A stretch of DNA of 64,000 nucleotides. Source: Leptotrichia sp. HSP-342 (GTDB lineage: Bacteria; Fusobacteriota; Fusobacteriia; Fusobacteriales; Leptotrichiaceae). A program made the position numbers and the translations under genes. The notes under the pieces are model-generated. The model worked only from the letters and a program-made list of their open reading frames with translations, was not told the DNA's origin and ran no database searches. The DNA is taken from positions 1,488,001 to 1,552,000 of the forward strand of contig NZ_CP165646.1 of the NCBI RefSeq assembly GCF_041199995.1. The letters are read 5' to 3'. Shown here piece by piece: positions 56,476 through 64,000 of this stretch; position 1 is the first letter of the stretch; each line of letters opens with the position of its first letter.

Positions 56476-57705
56476 TTATTTTTGATTCTTTTTAATCTTC
56501 TTCAACCACTCATCTGCCGCCTTTTCAAATTTATTTTCCCCATGTTCATAAAATTTGATTTTTTCATTCATATAAATTTGGTCTACATAATGATTTTCAT
56601 AATTGTGTGGGTATTTGTAGTCTTTTGCTCCAACTTTTGTGAGATGAACTGGCACTTCCTGAATTTTTTCATTTTCAATGTGGCTTAGTGCTGAATTTAT
56701 GGCATTATAGGCTGAATTGCTCTTGGGAGAAATTGCGAGATAGATTGCCACTTCAGATAAGATAATTCTGGCTTCGGGCATTCCAATTTCCTTTATTGCA
56801 TTAAGCCCTGCCACAGCAACTGGTAAAGCCTGCGGATTTGCAAGCCCAATGTCTTCAGAAGCTAAAATCACAAGCCTTCTTGCAATATACAAAATATCTT
56901 CGCCACCAGACAGCATTTTCGCCATCCAGTAGACAGCCGCATCAGGATCACTTCCACGAATGCTTTTTATCATCGCTGAAATTGTATTGTACTTGTCTGC
57001 TGTCCTGTGATATGATTTTTTTGTATTCAAAATTTCCTTTACTTCTTCCAGCTTAAACTCCACTCCAACATTTGTTATCAGTTCCAAAATATTTATAGCC
57101 TGCCTTGCATCCCCTTCGATTATTTCCGAAATATATCCTAAAATATCATCTAAAATTCCAAAATTCTCCTTTTCATTAATATTTTTCAATATTTTAAGCA
57201 AATCATCCTCACTCAGCTTCTTAAATTCAAACGCCATACATCTTGATAATAATGCGTTATTCAAGTTATAATAAGGATTTTCAGTAGTCGCTCCAATTAA
57301 AATAATATTTCCATTTTCCAAATCTTCCAAAAGTGAATCCTGCTGCAACTTGTTAAATCTATGAATTTCATCTAAAAATAGTAATGTCTGCTGTCCATTT
57401 GTGTGAAAACTGCTGTGTGCCTTATCAGAAATATTCTTTATATCTATTACAGAGGCTTTTATAGCATTCAAATATTCGTAATGGTAATTCATTTTATCAG
57501 CGATTATCTCTGCAAGCGTAGTTTTTCCTGTTCCCGGTGCTCCCCAGAAAATCGCATTCATAAAGTTTCCACGTTCAATAATCTTCCTCAAAATCCCATT
57601 TTCCCCAACCAATCTCTTCTGACCATAAAAATCATCAAGACTTTTTGGACGGTATCTAAATGCTAGCGGCTTCTTATCTTCATATACTTCATCAAATAAA
57701 TTCAT
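56476..57705 (-). CDS. rarA: Replication-associated recombination protein A (MgsA)
   Basis: This AAA+ ATPase acts at stalled replication forks. The N-terminal RPKSLDDFYGQKRLVG, Walker A WGAPGTGKTT (about 54-63), Walker B LLFLDEIHRFNKLQQDSLL, sensor GATTENPYYNLNNALLSR and C-terminal block RGSDPDAAVYWMAKMLSGGED are all present. Length (409) is normal. A good AAAGGAAA ribosome site precedes the ATG. Confidence 0.95.
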   Translation of the reverse strand: MNLFDEVYEDKKPLAFRYRPKSLDDFYGQKRLVGENGILRKIIERGNFMNAIFWGAPGTGKTTLAEIIADKMNYHYEYLNAIKASVIDIKNISDKAHSSFHTNGQQTLLFLDEIHRFNKLQQDSLLEDLENGNIILIGATTENPYYNLNNALLSRCMAFEFKKLSEDDLLKILKNINEKENFGILDDILGYISEIIEGDARQAINILELITNVGVEFKLEEVKEILNTKKSYHRTADKYNTISAMIKSIRGSDPDAAVYWMAKMLSGGEDILYIARRLVILASEDIGLANPQALPVAVAGLNAIKEIGMPEARIILSEVAIYLAISPKSNSAYNAINSALSHIENEKIQEVPVHLTKVGAKDYKYPHNYENHYVDQIYMNEKIKFYEHGENKFEKAADEWLKKIKKNQK

Positions 57706-57768
57706 TTTTTATATTTCCTTTTTTATAATTTTATTTAATTTTCTAAATATTAAAAATACAAATAAAAA

Positions 57769-57849
57769 TTAACTTCTAAATAAGTAATTATTCTTTTTTT
57801 CTTTTAAAATTTCTATTTGTTGTTCTAATAAATAATTTTCCTCTTTCAT
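57769..57849 (-). CDS. 26-residue small ORF downstream of a terminator hairpin
   Basis: The frame starts MKEENYLLEQQIEILKE and is a single charged helix with heptad-like leucines, not hydrophobic. It has a strong ribosome site (AAGGAGAAGGGG) directly before the ATG. It sits just beyond the small RNA and its terminator, so it would be expressed only by read-through or from RNA processing. It could be a leader-controlled small protein; coding status is unproven. Confidence 0.45.
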   Translation of the reverse strand: MKEENYLLEQQIEILKEKKNNYLFRS

Positions 57850-57867
57850 TCCCCTTCTCCTTAAAAC

Positions 57868-57933
57868 AAAAAAGTCTTGTCATAACTTATTTAAATACGA
57901 CAAGACCGATGATCAAAACGATCAATTTATCTT
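57868..57933 (-). ncRNA. Candidate two-hairpin small RNA or attenuator
   Basis: From a strong promoter the minus-strand RNA would be about 66 nt. It has hairpin 1 (TGATC/GATCA with a GTTTT loop) and hairpin 2 (GTCTTGTC, 57899-57906, with GACAAGAC, 57874-57881) followed by six U: a complete intrinsic terminator. No coding frame lies inside. It may be a trans-acting sRNA or an attenuator for the 26-codon ORF 19 bases downstream. Confidence 0.65.
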
Positions 57934-57939
57934 GAATTA

Positions 57940-57968
57940 AGTATATCACTAAAACATTAATTCGTCAA
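57940..57968 (-). promoter_or_regulatory. Strong promoter of the small RNA
   Basis: Minus strand TTGACG (57963-57968), 17 bp, TATACT (57940-57945): ten of twelve consensus positions. Confidence 0.8.
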
Positions 57969-58069
57969 CAAATATTTTAATTTTTTTTAAATAAAGTAAA
58001 TTACAAACACAAATATCATTTTTCAAAACTTTAATCATTAAACATCAATATTTTCAACAGTTTTAAAAA

Positions 58070-58873
58070 CTATTCTTCTCCATAAAGTTTCTTTTTATTA
58101 TCTGAAAAAACGTTTAAAATTAATATTATTATAACTATTACAACAACAGATGATGTTAAATAAAAATAATAATTAAACACTACTTCCTGCATATTTGCAT
58201 TTTGCATTATTTCTCTTATAAATCCAGAGAGTGTTTCCATTTTCCAGCCTTGACTTGTTTGAAGCAGATATAAATCTAAAAATAGCCCAACAAAATAAAA
58301 AATTATCATTAGAATTATTGAACTTACGCCAGCAAAGATTATTGCAAATAGACTCTTTTTCTTATTATTCTCATAAACTTTAATTGAAAATAAACACATT
58401 GTCAATAAAAATCCAATTAACTGCATCCCTTTTATTCCTTCTAAAACTCCCGTTTTAAAAAATATAGTAATTTTATCACTCAAAGAAATACTTCCAATAT
58501 TTTTAACTATCGAATTTATCATCGAAAAAGTCACTCCAAGTGCAAATAAAACAAAAGTTATCACGATTATAACAAAAGTCCAGAATTTTATTTTATTCAA
58601 ATTCTCCTTACCAAATCTAGCCTTCATCATTTTTATAAAAATAACACTTAATATAATCAGTACAACAAGGCTAAATAACGTCTGAACAAGCGTTACCATT
58701 TCTCCAGCTTTCAAATCTCCTGTTTTTGCCACACTATTGAAATAATAACTGCCAAAAATACCTCTTTGAAAAATTAGAACACCCCACGTAAAAATCATTA
58801 TTCCAACTATTTTAACAGCTCCCAATAAAATATCAATAAAATTCCTATTTTCTATTTTTTCAAAATTTCTCAT
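58070..58873 (-). CDS. Multi-pass membrane protein of unknown function
   Basis: A 267-residue integral membrane protein with about seven hydrophobic helices (for example IVGIMIFTWGVLIFQRGIFG, VIIVITFVLFALGVTFSMI and VVVIVIIILILNVF) and few charged loops. I do not recognise the family; no transport or catalytic motif is visible. ATG 58873 follows TGGAGG at five bases; the longer frame from 58885 overlaps that site. It lies 68 bp after the 58942 gene on the same strand. Confidence 0.65.
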   Translation of the reverse strand: MRNFEKIENRNFIDILLGAVKIVGIMIFTWGVLIFQRGIFGSYYFNSVAKTGDLKAGEMVTLVQTLFSLVVLIILSVIFIKMMKARFGKENLNKIKFWTFVIIVITFVLFALGVTFSMINSIVKNIGSISLSDKITIFFKTGVLEGIKGMQLIGFLLTMCLFSIKVYENNKKKSLFAIIFAGVSSIILMIIFYFVGLFLDLYLLQTSQGWKMETLSGFIREIMQNANMQEVVFNYYFYLTSSVVVIVIIILILNVFSDNKKKLYGEE

Positions 58874-58941
58874 AAAAGCCTCCATTATATTTTAAATTTT
58901 TGTAAATCAACATTTACAATTTTAAGTATGATTTATTTCTC

Positions 58942-59901
58942 TTAAAAACTGTACTCTTTATAATCAAACCAGACATACCACAGTATTTTTTCTTTCTGAT
59001 TAGGATACTCCCCAACAAGTTCTGTTACTATTGCTAATTCTTTTATTACTTCACTAAGCCACACATCTTCATCAGCTTCATCGTAATAAATTTCATATTT
59101 CACCATTTTCTCTTCGGTTAAGTAATCACCAATTTTCAAATCTTCTGCTGGAAAATACTTCTCATCTTTTATATCAATCTTTACAATTTTTCCAGTTTTT
59201 GGATTTGCAAATAATGAATATTTCTGTCCCTTGTCTTCATAGAACAAATACTGACAATATTTTTTTAGATTTCTTTTCTCTGATTCAGGAATTACTTTTT
59301 CAATGTGATTTCCTAATTTTATTCCGCTATATTTACGGTTAATTTTAATATTTTCATCTAGTTTGACTTCTATTTTCCCTGTATCAAAATATCTCTTTAA
59401 GATTTTTTCAATTAACCTCAATTCATCCCAATAATATTTTTTTAAATTTACAAATTCAGGAACATCAAGATTTACGTTGTATTCCTGCAAATTATTTAAA
59501 AACTCCTGAGTATTCCCTATTTCAATTTCATCAAACCATTTATTATTAACAATATACTTTCCTTCTTTTTTACTTATATAAAAAAAAACGCAAAAAGCAT
59601 AAATATCTCTAAATACTGCAATAATAAATGGCTCTCCATCCTTTACTTCTTCGTTATAAATCAAAAATTTATTTTCAAAATTTCCATTTTTGACTTTTAC
59701 ATATTTTTCTGTATTGTTTAAAATGTCACAAAGTAATTCATAACTTAAATTTTCCTTAATTATTATCTCTTCTTCTCCACTATCTGTTTCTTCTTTTTTA
59801 TACTGATTATACAGCCACAATTTTAATTTTTTACTCATAAATTTTTTTAAAAGAAAGCTATCCCTAAATATTTTCTTTTCCCATAATGACTTATTCAACA
59901 T
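58942..59901 (-). CDS. Cytosolic hypothetical protein, 319 residues
   Basis: I do not recognise it. No signal peptide or TM helix. The sequence is rich in aromatic and acidic residues, with segments such as GNFENKFLIYNEEVKDGEPFIIAVFRDIYAFCVFFYIS and EDVWLSEVIKELAIVTELVGEYPNQKEKILWYVWFDYKE. This resembles immunity-type or DUF families of accessory regions, but I cannot name one. Ribosome site ATGAGG. Confidence 0.6.
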   Translation of the reverse strand: MLNKSLWEKKIFRDSFLLKKFMSKKLKLWLYNQYKKEETDSGEEEIIIKENLSYELLCDILNNTEKYVKVKNGNFENKFLIYNEEVKDGEPFIIAVFRDIYAFCVFFYISKKEGKYIVNNKWFDEIEIGNTQEFLNNLQEYNVNLDVPEFVNLKKYYWDELRLIEKILKRYFDTGKIEVKLDENIKINRKYSGIKLGNHIEKVIPESEKRNLKKYCQYLFYEDKGQKYSLFANPKTGKIVKIDIKDEKYFPAEDLKIGDYLTEEKMVKYEIYYDEADEDVWLSEVIKELAIVTELVGEYPNQKEKILWYVWFDYKEYSF

Positions 59902-60097
59902 AACTGAAAAACCTCATCTAATTTATTTCCCATTATATCATAAAAAGAGAACTCTGAAAATGTTAAAGTTTTCATTTCAAATTTTTACTTTTTTACTCCC
60001 TATTTACTTTTTTACCCAACCATATTATAATACATTTACCACAAAATGAATTAAAAAATTCAAATTTTAAATATAAAAAATTGAAAGGCTAATAACA

Positions 60098-60595
60098 ATG
60101 AAAAAAAATATCTATTTTTATGAAACCAATACTCCAATTGGAAAAATTGGACTTGCCACAACAGAAAATGATTCTCATATTACTGATGTAATCTGGAATT
60201 ATGAAATTGAAAAATTGAAAAATGATGATAACTTTCAAATTAAAGAAACCGAGTTAATAAAAAAGGCAAAAAATCAGTTATTTGAGTATTTTTCCAAAAA
60301 ACGAAAAAATTTTGACTTGCCACTTTTAAAAGAAGGAACTCCTTTTCAAAATTCCGTCTGGAACGCTCTTGAAACAATTCCTTACGGCGAAACCCGTTCC
60401 TACAAGGATATAGCAGTTGCAATTAATAACGAAAAAGCAGTCCGTGCAGTCGGAATGGCAAACAATCGAAATAAAATCTCAATTTTTATTCCCTGCCATC
60501 GTGTAATTGGTATGAATGGAAAGTTAGTCGGATATGGTGGAGGACTCCATATAAAAGAGTTTTTATTGGAACTGGAAGGCATTGAAATAAAATAG
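60098..60595 (+). CDS. ogt: Methylated-DNA-protein cysteine methyltransferase
   Basis: This suicide enzyme repairs O6-methylguanine. The active-site motif is IPCHRVIG with acceptor Cys133; the helix-turn-helix SYKDIAVAINNEKAVRAVGMANNRN holds the Arg finger. The ending LVGYGGGLHIKEFLLELEG is typical. Its 165 residues match the short Ogt form. AAAGGC precedes the ATG, with no obvious promoter. It is a single gene, followed by a VOC fragment. Confidence 0.95.
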   Translation: MKKNIYFYETNTPIGKIGLATTENDSHITDVIWNYEIEKLKNDDNFQIKETELIKKAKNQLFEYFSKKRKNFDLPLLKEGTPFQNSVWNALETIPYGETRSYKDIAVAINNEKAVRAVGMANNRNKISIFIPCHRVIGMNGKLVGYGGGLHIKEFLLELEGIEIK

Positions 60596-60658
60596 CAGAT
60601 TCTCAATAAATTGATTATAATATGTTTGAATTTTGAAATTTTGAAAGAAGGAATATTA

Positions 60659-60952
60659 ATGAATAATAAAAATTATGGATTAAATTTTAATTTTATAACT
60701 TTAAGAGTAAAAAATATCGAAAAAATGAGAGATTATTATTTAAAATTACTAAAAATGAAAGTTTTAAAAGATAAAAAAGAAAACGGAAAAAGAAAGATTC
60801 CTAAAAATGATAACTCTACAGGTGTTGAAGAAATACATCTATCATTAGTTAAAGAAAAATTTGAAAAAAATTTCCCAAATACAAAAGAAAATACAGTAAC
60901 TATTGACACTCCAAATAGAATAAAATTATTTGTATCCAAAGAAACCAAATAA
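60659..60952 (+). CDS. Short VOC/glyoxalase-like protein, possibly decayed
   Basis: A 97-residue protein with the N-terminal half of a vicinal-oxygen-chelate module (NFITLRVKNIEKMRDYYLKLLKMKVL). The expected second half is compressed and lacks the usual DPDGN block, ending early at RIKLFVSKETK. It may be a remnant. The frame opens at 60611, but GAAGGAA lies inside, so ATG 60659 is used. Confidence 0.5.
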   Translation: MNNKNYGLNFNFITLRVKNIEKMRDYYLKLLKMKVLKDKKENGKRKIPKNDNSTGVEEIHLSLVKEKFEKNFPNTKENTVTIDTPNRIKLFVSKETK

Positions 60953-60983
60953 ATAGAGTAAAATAGAAGAAATAATATTTTCG

Positions 60984-61012
60984 TTGATTTTTATTATTTT
61001 TTATGTTAAAAT
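60984..61012 (+). promoter_or_regulatory. Promoter of the RelBE-type pair
   Basis: TTGATT (60984-60989), 17 bp, TAAAAT (61007-61012), about 38 bp before the antitoxin start. Confidence 0.65.
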
Positions 61013-61049
61013 TTTATTAACAAAAATAACAAGAAAGGGTGTGAATTTT

Positions 61050-61286
61050 ATGATAACCGTTTCTATAAACGCTCATCCTGACATAGAAGATAAAATAAAC
61101 AACTATGTTAAGGAAAATAATATCAATTTAAACCAAGTAATGTTAGATTTAATTCTTGAAAAAATCGAAGATGAAGAGGACTACAAATTGGCTGTTGAGG
61201 CTTATGAAGAGTATAAGTTAAACAAGGAAAAAGCAATTTCATTTGAAGATTTAGTAAAAAAAATGGGATTGGAAAATGAAATATAA
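61050..61286 (+). CDS. RelB/DinJ-type antitoxin
   Basis: A 78-residue protein with a ribbon-helix-helix N-terminus (MITVSINAHPDIEDKINNYVKENNINLNQVMLDLILEKI) and an acidic helical tail (EAYEEYKLNKEKAISFEDLVKKMG) that would cover the toxin. This is the pattern of RelB/DinJ antitoxins. The frame begins at 60984, but AGAAAGGGTG lies within it, so ATG 61050 is used. It overlaps the toxin gene by 11 bp. Confidence 0.85.
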   Translation: MITVSINAHPDIEDKINNYVKENNINLNQVMLDLILEKIEDEEDYKLAVEAYEEYKLNKEKAISFEDLVKKMGLENEI

Positions 61287-61542
61287 AGTTATCATCAGAC
61301 AAAAAGCTGAAAAACAATTAAATAAACTAGATGATTCTATGAAACTAAAAATTATGAGATACATTAAACAAAATCTTAATAATACAGATAATCCAAAAAA
61401 ATTTGGTAAAGCATTAAGATACAATCTGAAAGGATTTTGGAGATATAGAGTTGAAAACTATAGAATTATTGCAAAAATTGAAAAGGATAAATTAGTCATT
61501 TTAATTGTTCAAATAGATAAAAGGGATAAAATTTATATTTAG
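61276..61542 (+). CDS. RelE/ParE-family toxin
   Basis: An 88-residue RelE-fold protein: KYKVIIRQKAEKQLNKLD at the start, LKGFWRYRVENYRIIAKI in the core and VQIDKRDKIY at the end, matching the RelE arrangement of basic residues used in ribosome-dependent mRNA cleavage. Its ATG lies inside the antitoxin gene, so translation is coupled. A terminator follows at 61691. Confidence 0.88.
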   Translation: MKYKVIIRQKAEKQLNKLDDSMKLKIMRYIKQNLNNTDNPKKFGKALRYNLKGFWRYRVENYRIIAKIEKDKLVILIVQIDKRDKIYI

Positions 61543-61582
61543 AATTATTTCTAAATTTATTGGGTTAATTGAGAATTGAAAA

Positions 61583-61692
61583 TATACTCGAACCCATTTA
61601 AAATTAAACTGATAGAAATTATATAATTTAGGGTTTGAGTAAAATAGTCATAATTTTTGAGTTCTGTTTTAAACTAGTTTTACTATAATAAA
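61583..61692 (+). repeat. Dispersed intergenic repeat, copy 2
   Basis: About 110 bp similar to 24001-24112. The left part is an inverted repeat, TACTCGAACCC (from 61585) against GGGTTTGAGTA, with a 35-bp centre. Then comes GTAAAATAGTCATAA and the end GTTTTACTATAATA. It follows the toxin gene directly. Confidence 0.75.
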
Positions 61693-61734
61693 AACTGTCT
61701 GATATTCTTATTTTTAGGGATAAAGGGCAGTTTT
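61691..61734 (+). terminator. Terminator after the RelBE-type pair
   Basis: AAAACTGTC (61691-61699) pairs with GGCAGTTTT (61726-61734) with one G-T wobble, and TATTTTATT follows. Confidence 0.65.
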
Positions 61735-61844
61735 ATTTTATTATTATTTTATTTAATTTTATACTAAACTCTGTTTAAAAATGAGAATAAATTTTTATAA
61801 TAGGTTTTTTCAATAGTTAACTCATAATCATTCAATTTTTTTCT

Positions 61845-62060
61845 ATTTTATTTTCGTAGGATTGCTCATTGCCGAAAATCCTTATCTTGCAGTAAAGATT
61901 TATCCTAATAATTAAAATTGTGGAAAGATTGCTACGCAACCTATGGCTAGTCTACAACATTTTCCTGCACTGACAAAAAACTCGCTATGCTCAAACAGTT
62001 TTGCCAGCATAGAAAAATGCTCCGACGGATTAATGGTTTAGTATTATTTAATTGTACTGT
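61845..62060. other. GC-richer non-coding segment, possible structured RNA or element relic
   Basis: This roughly 200-bp stretch is clearly richer in G and C than the flanks, with no long frame. Possible stems include CTATGCT/AGCATAG near 61990-62020 with a 14-nt loop, TTGC/GCAA near 61930, and GGAAA/TTTCC around it. On the minus strand one frame reads LFEHSEFFVSAGKCCRLAIG, but with no start or ribosome site. I cannot identify it. Confidence 0.4.
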
Positions 62061-62180
62061 CAGATAAACAAAAAATTCTTTTAAAATCTTTCATTTATTT
62101 GTCAGGATAAAAAAAATTTTTTTATGGGTTGTAAATTTTTTGATAAAAAGTTAAAATATAGTATATTTTATAAATTTGAG

Positions 62181-62203
62181 AAAGGAGGCAGTATTTTATA
62201 CTG
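62181..62203 (+). promoter_or_regulatory. Ribosome site followed by a perfect hairpin before the symporter ATG
   Basis: AAAGGAGG (62181-62188) is followed at once by CAGTAT-TTT-ATACTG (62189-62203), a 6-bp perfect stem. The first sensible ATG is 62215, 26 nt from the ribosome site in linear terms but about 11 nt if the hairpin is looped out. Confidence 0.6.
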
Positions 62204-62214
62204 TAAAAAAATCT

Positions 62215-63462
62215 ATGAAAAAAATGGGATTAACAACCAGAATAATGATTGGACTAATACTTGGGATTGTATTTGGGCTAATATTAAGTCCTTTTGCAAA
62301 AAATCCCTTCGTAAAAGATGTCGTTATTGATTCATTCCTTACTTTTTTTGGAGGAATGTTTATCAATCTTATGAAAGTTATGATTGTACCGTTAGTTTCT
62401 ATTTCTCTTGCAATGGGAGCAGCTTCTATTGGAGATATAAAAAAACTTAAAAGAATTGGTACAAAGGTTTTGGGTTTCTATTTTGCAACTACTGCTATTG
62501 CTGTAGCAATTGGATTATTTGTAGCAAAAGTTTCTGGAATCGGAATGGGAATGGTTCATGGAGAACTTCCTAAAGGCGAATTTAAAATTGCAGAGCAAGG
62601 TAAACTTATTGATATTCTTCTTGATATGATTCCAAAAAACATTATTAATGCAATGTCAGAGGAAAAAATGCTTGCAATTATAGTATTTTTTCTGCTATTA
62701 GGAGTTGCAATTTCAGCTTTAGGAGATAAGGTAAAAAATGTAAAAGCCTTACTTGAAGAAGCAAATGAACTTGTGTTAAAAATGGTGGAACTTATAATGG
62801 AAGTCGCTCCAATAGGAGTATTCGCACTAATTTCAAAAGTTGTTGCTTCAACAGGTGTGGATGTGCTTGTAAAATTGCTTGGATTTGTGGCTGCAACATT
62901 ATTTGCATTTGTTATTCATACAGGTGTTTATCAAATAATGTTAGCAACTATGGCAAAAGTAAGTCCATTAAGATTCTTCAAAAAATTCTTTAATGTAATA
63001 TCAGTTGCATTTTCTACATCCAGCAGCAATGCAACAATCCCAGTAAATATTGAAACTTTAACAGAAAAATTTGGTATATCTGAGGAAATAAGTTCATTCA
63101 CAATTCCTTTAGGAGCAACTGTAAATATGGACGGTACGGCAATTATGCAAGGTGTTGCTGCAGTATTTATTGCAAATCTTTATAATATTCATTTAGGTCC
63201 AACACAATATTTGGGAATTATTTTAACAGCGGTACTGGCTTCTGTTGGGACAGCAGGGGTTCCAGGTGCAGGTATGCTAATGCTTTCGCTTGTATTAAAA
63301 CAAGCAGGATTACCGCTTGAAGGAATTGGTGTTGTAATAGGTGTTGACAGAATAATAGATATGTTCAGAACAGCAGTAAATATAACAGGAGATGCTGTCT
63401 GCACAATGGTTGTAGCTAGAAGTGAAAATGAAATTACAGATCCCCAAAAATTCTATAACTAA
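62215..63462 (+). CDS. Dicarboxylate/glutamate:cation symporter (DAACS family)
   Basis: This inner-membrane transporter with about eight TM helices couples Na+ or H+ to uptake of glutamate, aspartate or dicarboxylates. Family motifs are FSTSSSNATIPV (HP1 serine-rich loop), VNMDGTAIMQG (TM7 NMDGT) and GVPGAGMLMLSLVLKQAGLP (HP2), and the late GVDRIIDMFRTAVNITGD is present. The chosen start gives MKKMGLTTRIMIGLILG, the usual N-terminus. The frame also opens from TTG 62176, but that lies upstream of the ribosome site. It is a paralogue of the TcyP-like gene. Confidence 0.9.
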   Translation: MKKMGLTTRIMIGLILGIVFGLILSPFAKNPFVKDVVIDSFLTFFGGMFINLMKVMIVPLVSISLAMGAASIGDIKKLKRIGTKVLGFYFATTAIAVAIGLFVAKVSGIGMGMVHGELPKGEFKIAEQGKLIDILLDMIPKNIINAMSEEKMLAIIVFFLLLGVAISALGDKVKNVKALLEEANELVLKMVELIMEVAPIGVFALISKVVASTGVDVLVKLLGFVAATLFAFVIHTGVYQIMLATMAKVSPLRFFKKFFNVISVAFSTSSSNATIPVNIETLTEKFGISEEISSFTIPLGATVNMDGTAIMQGVAAVFIANLYNIHLGPTQYLGIILTAVLASVGTAGVPGAGMLMLSLVLKQAGLPLEGIGVVIGVDRIIDMFRTAVNITGDAVCTMVVARSENEITDPQKFYN

Positions 63463-63488
63463 TTTTAGTAAAATTTCGCTAAAATTAG
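63459..63488. repeat. Perfect 10-bp inverted repeat at the symporter stop codon
   Basis: CTAATTTTAG (63459-63468) and CTAAAATTAG (63479-63488) with a 10-nt centre. The left arm includes the TAA stop. No T run follows, so it may protect the mRNA 3' end rather than terminate. Confidence 0.6.
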
Positions 63489-63540
63489 ACTGAAAAATTA
63501 TATTATTTATATAAAATTATTATTTTTAAACAAATTATTC

Positions 63541-63586
63541 AAAAACTGTCTTTTAATCTTAGAATAGGACTATTAGACAGTTTTTT
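63541..63586. terminator. Bidirectional terminator
   Basis: AAAAACTGTC (63541-63550) pairs with GACAGTTTTTT (63576-63586) across a 25-nt loop. It is between the symporter and the convergent peptidase gene. Confidence 0.75.
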
Positions 63587-63594
63587 ATTTCAAG

Positions 63595-64000
63595 TTATTC
63601 TTTTCTATTTTTCAACTTACTTATTTCATATAATGAAAATGCATAAATCTCTGTTATTTTCTCTAAATCTGATAAATCAAGCCACTCATCAGGTAAATGT
63701 GCTATATCCTTCTGACCTGGAAAACTTGGACCATATGCAATAATATTAGGAATTATTTTTGCATAAGTTCCTCCTGTTGTTGTGACAGGTTCTGCATTAA
63801 ACTCTGTAACATAATTATATACTTTCTGTAAAGTCTGCACATATTCAGAATTTTTATCATATAGAACTGGATTCCAGTTGGAAATTTCCTCCAGCTCCGT
63901 TCCTTCCGTCAAATTACTCCTGATTAGATCCATAAGCTGTTCTTTTTTACATATTGCAGGATAGCTCATTACAAATTCAAAAAAATGTCTGTTTTCAAAA
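63595..64000 (-). CDS. C-terminal part of an M20 family dipeptidase (PepV/Sapep-like), truncated by the window edge
   Basis: The frame is open to the last base: upstream of the Met at 63969 it continues as FENRHFFEFV, so that ATG is probably internal. The visible 134 residues include TTTGGTYAKIIPNIIAYGPSFPGQKDIAHLPDEWLDLSDL, the conserved end of M20 dipeptidases with the late metal-ligand His of AHLPDEW. These Zn enzymes hydrolyse short peptides in the cytosol. The N-terminal metal-binding half lies outside the window. Confidence 0.85.
   Translation of the reverse strand, partial: FENRHFFEFVMSYPAICKKEQLMDLIRSNLTEGTELEEISNWNPVLYDKNSEYVQTLQKVYNYVTEFNAEPVTTTGGTYAKIIPNIIAYGPSFPGQKDIAHLPDEWLDLSDLEKITEIYAFSLYEISKLKNRKE

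Noticed and set aside
61845..62060. A minus-strand peptide (LFEHSEFFVSAGKCCRLAIG) as a gene
   Set aside because: No start codon with a ribosome site, and stops soon on both sides; kept only as an unexplained segment.
62124..62330. 68-codon frame overlapping the symporter start
   Set aside because: It lies in another frame over the well-conserved symporter N-terminus, with no ribosome site before its ATG. The AAAGGAGG inside it serves the symporter.

Overview
The window is about 64 kb of a very AT-rich bacterial chromosome (my estimate is under 30% GC). It is most consistent with the Fusobacteriota, probably Leptotrichia. The reasons are the codon use, strong AAGGAG-type ribosome sites, a bacterial Na+ V-type ATPase operon, many small secreted DKN-repeat and LprI-like proteins, and CRISPR repeats that match, as I remember it, the direct repeat of Leptotrichia shahii Cas13a (type VI-A). 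The genus call is inference; no database was searched.

Layout. 0-7 kb: an RNA-repair Pnkp (kinase-phosphatase-ligase), two HAD hydrolases, a 2-hydroxyacid dehydrogenase, a HIRAN-like protein and a conserved unknown. 6.8-9.9 kb: a small secreted protein and SecA. 10.0-18.7 kb (minus strand): a complete nine-gene V-ATPase operon in the Enterococcus hirae ntp order; its proteolipid keeps all five Na+ ligands. 18.9-22.9 kb: FtsL-like protein, RsmH, a DJ-1 family protein and PTS enzyme I. 23.0-30.4 kb: accessory secreted proteins and lipoproteins (ankyrin, LprI-like, DKN repeat, TPR, Cys-pair lipoproteins), one with an apparent single-base frameshift. 30.6-35.4 kb: mltG-tilS-ftsH. 35.5-48.7 kb: further secreted proteins, purD, three tandem TPR paralogues with a common C-terminal tag, a YefM-YoeB module, a TcyP-like symporter and two more DKN-repeat proteins. 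49.2 kb: tRNA-Lys(CTT).

49.7-51.96 kb is the most unusual part. A five-repeat type VI-A CRISPR array with a leader promoter lies beside a three-gene operon (HEPN protein, unknown protein, SecB-like chaperone). A second mini-array follows: one intact repeat, one 30-nt spacer and one degenerate repeat. Directly upstream of it is a promoter, a ribosome site and a 15-residue hydrophobic micro-ORF whose stop codon overlaps the first repeat. No cas gene is present. The layout suggests a toxin-antitoxin-chaperone cassette within a split Cas13a array, plus a CreTA-like micro-toxin/crRNA-like pair.

52-64 kb: purH, a PD-(D/E)XK nuclease-like gene with two envelope proteins, RarA, a candidate two-hairpin small RNA followed by a 26-codon ORF, two unknown genes, Ogt, a VOC fragment, a RelBE-type toxin-antitoxin pair, a dispersed ~110-bp intergenic repeat (other copy near 24.0 kb), a glutamate/dicarboxylate symporter and the end of an M20 dipeptidase cut by the window edge. 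Several gene starts were moved downstream from the longest reading frame because the ribosome site overlaps the first start codon.
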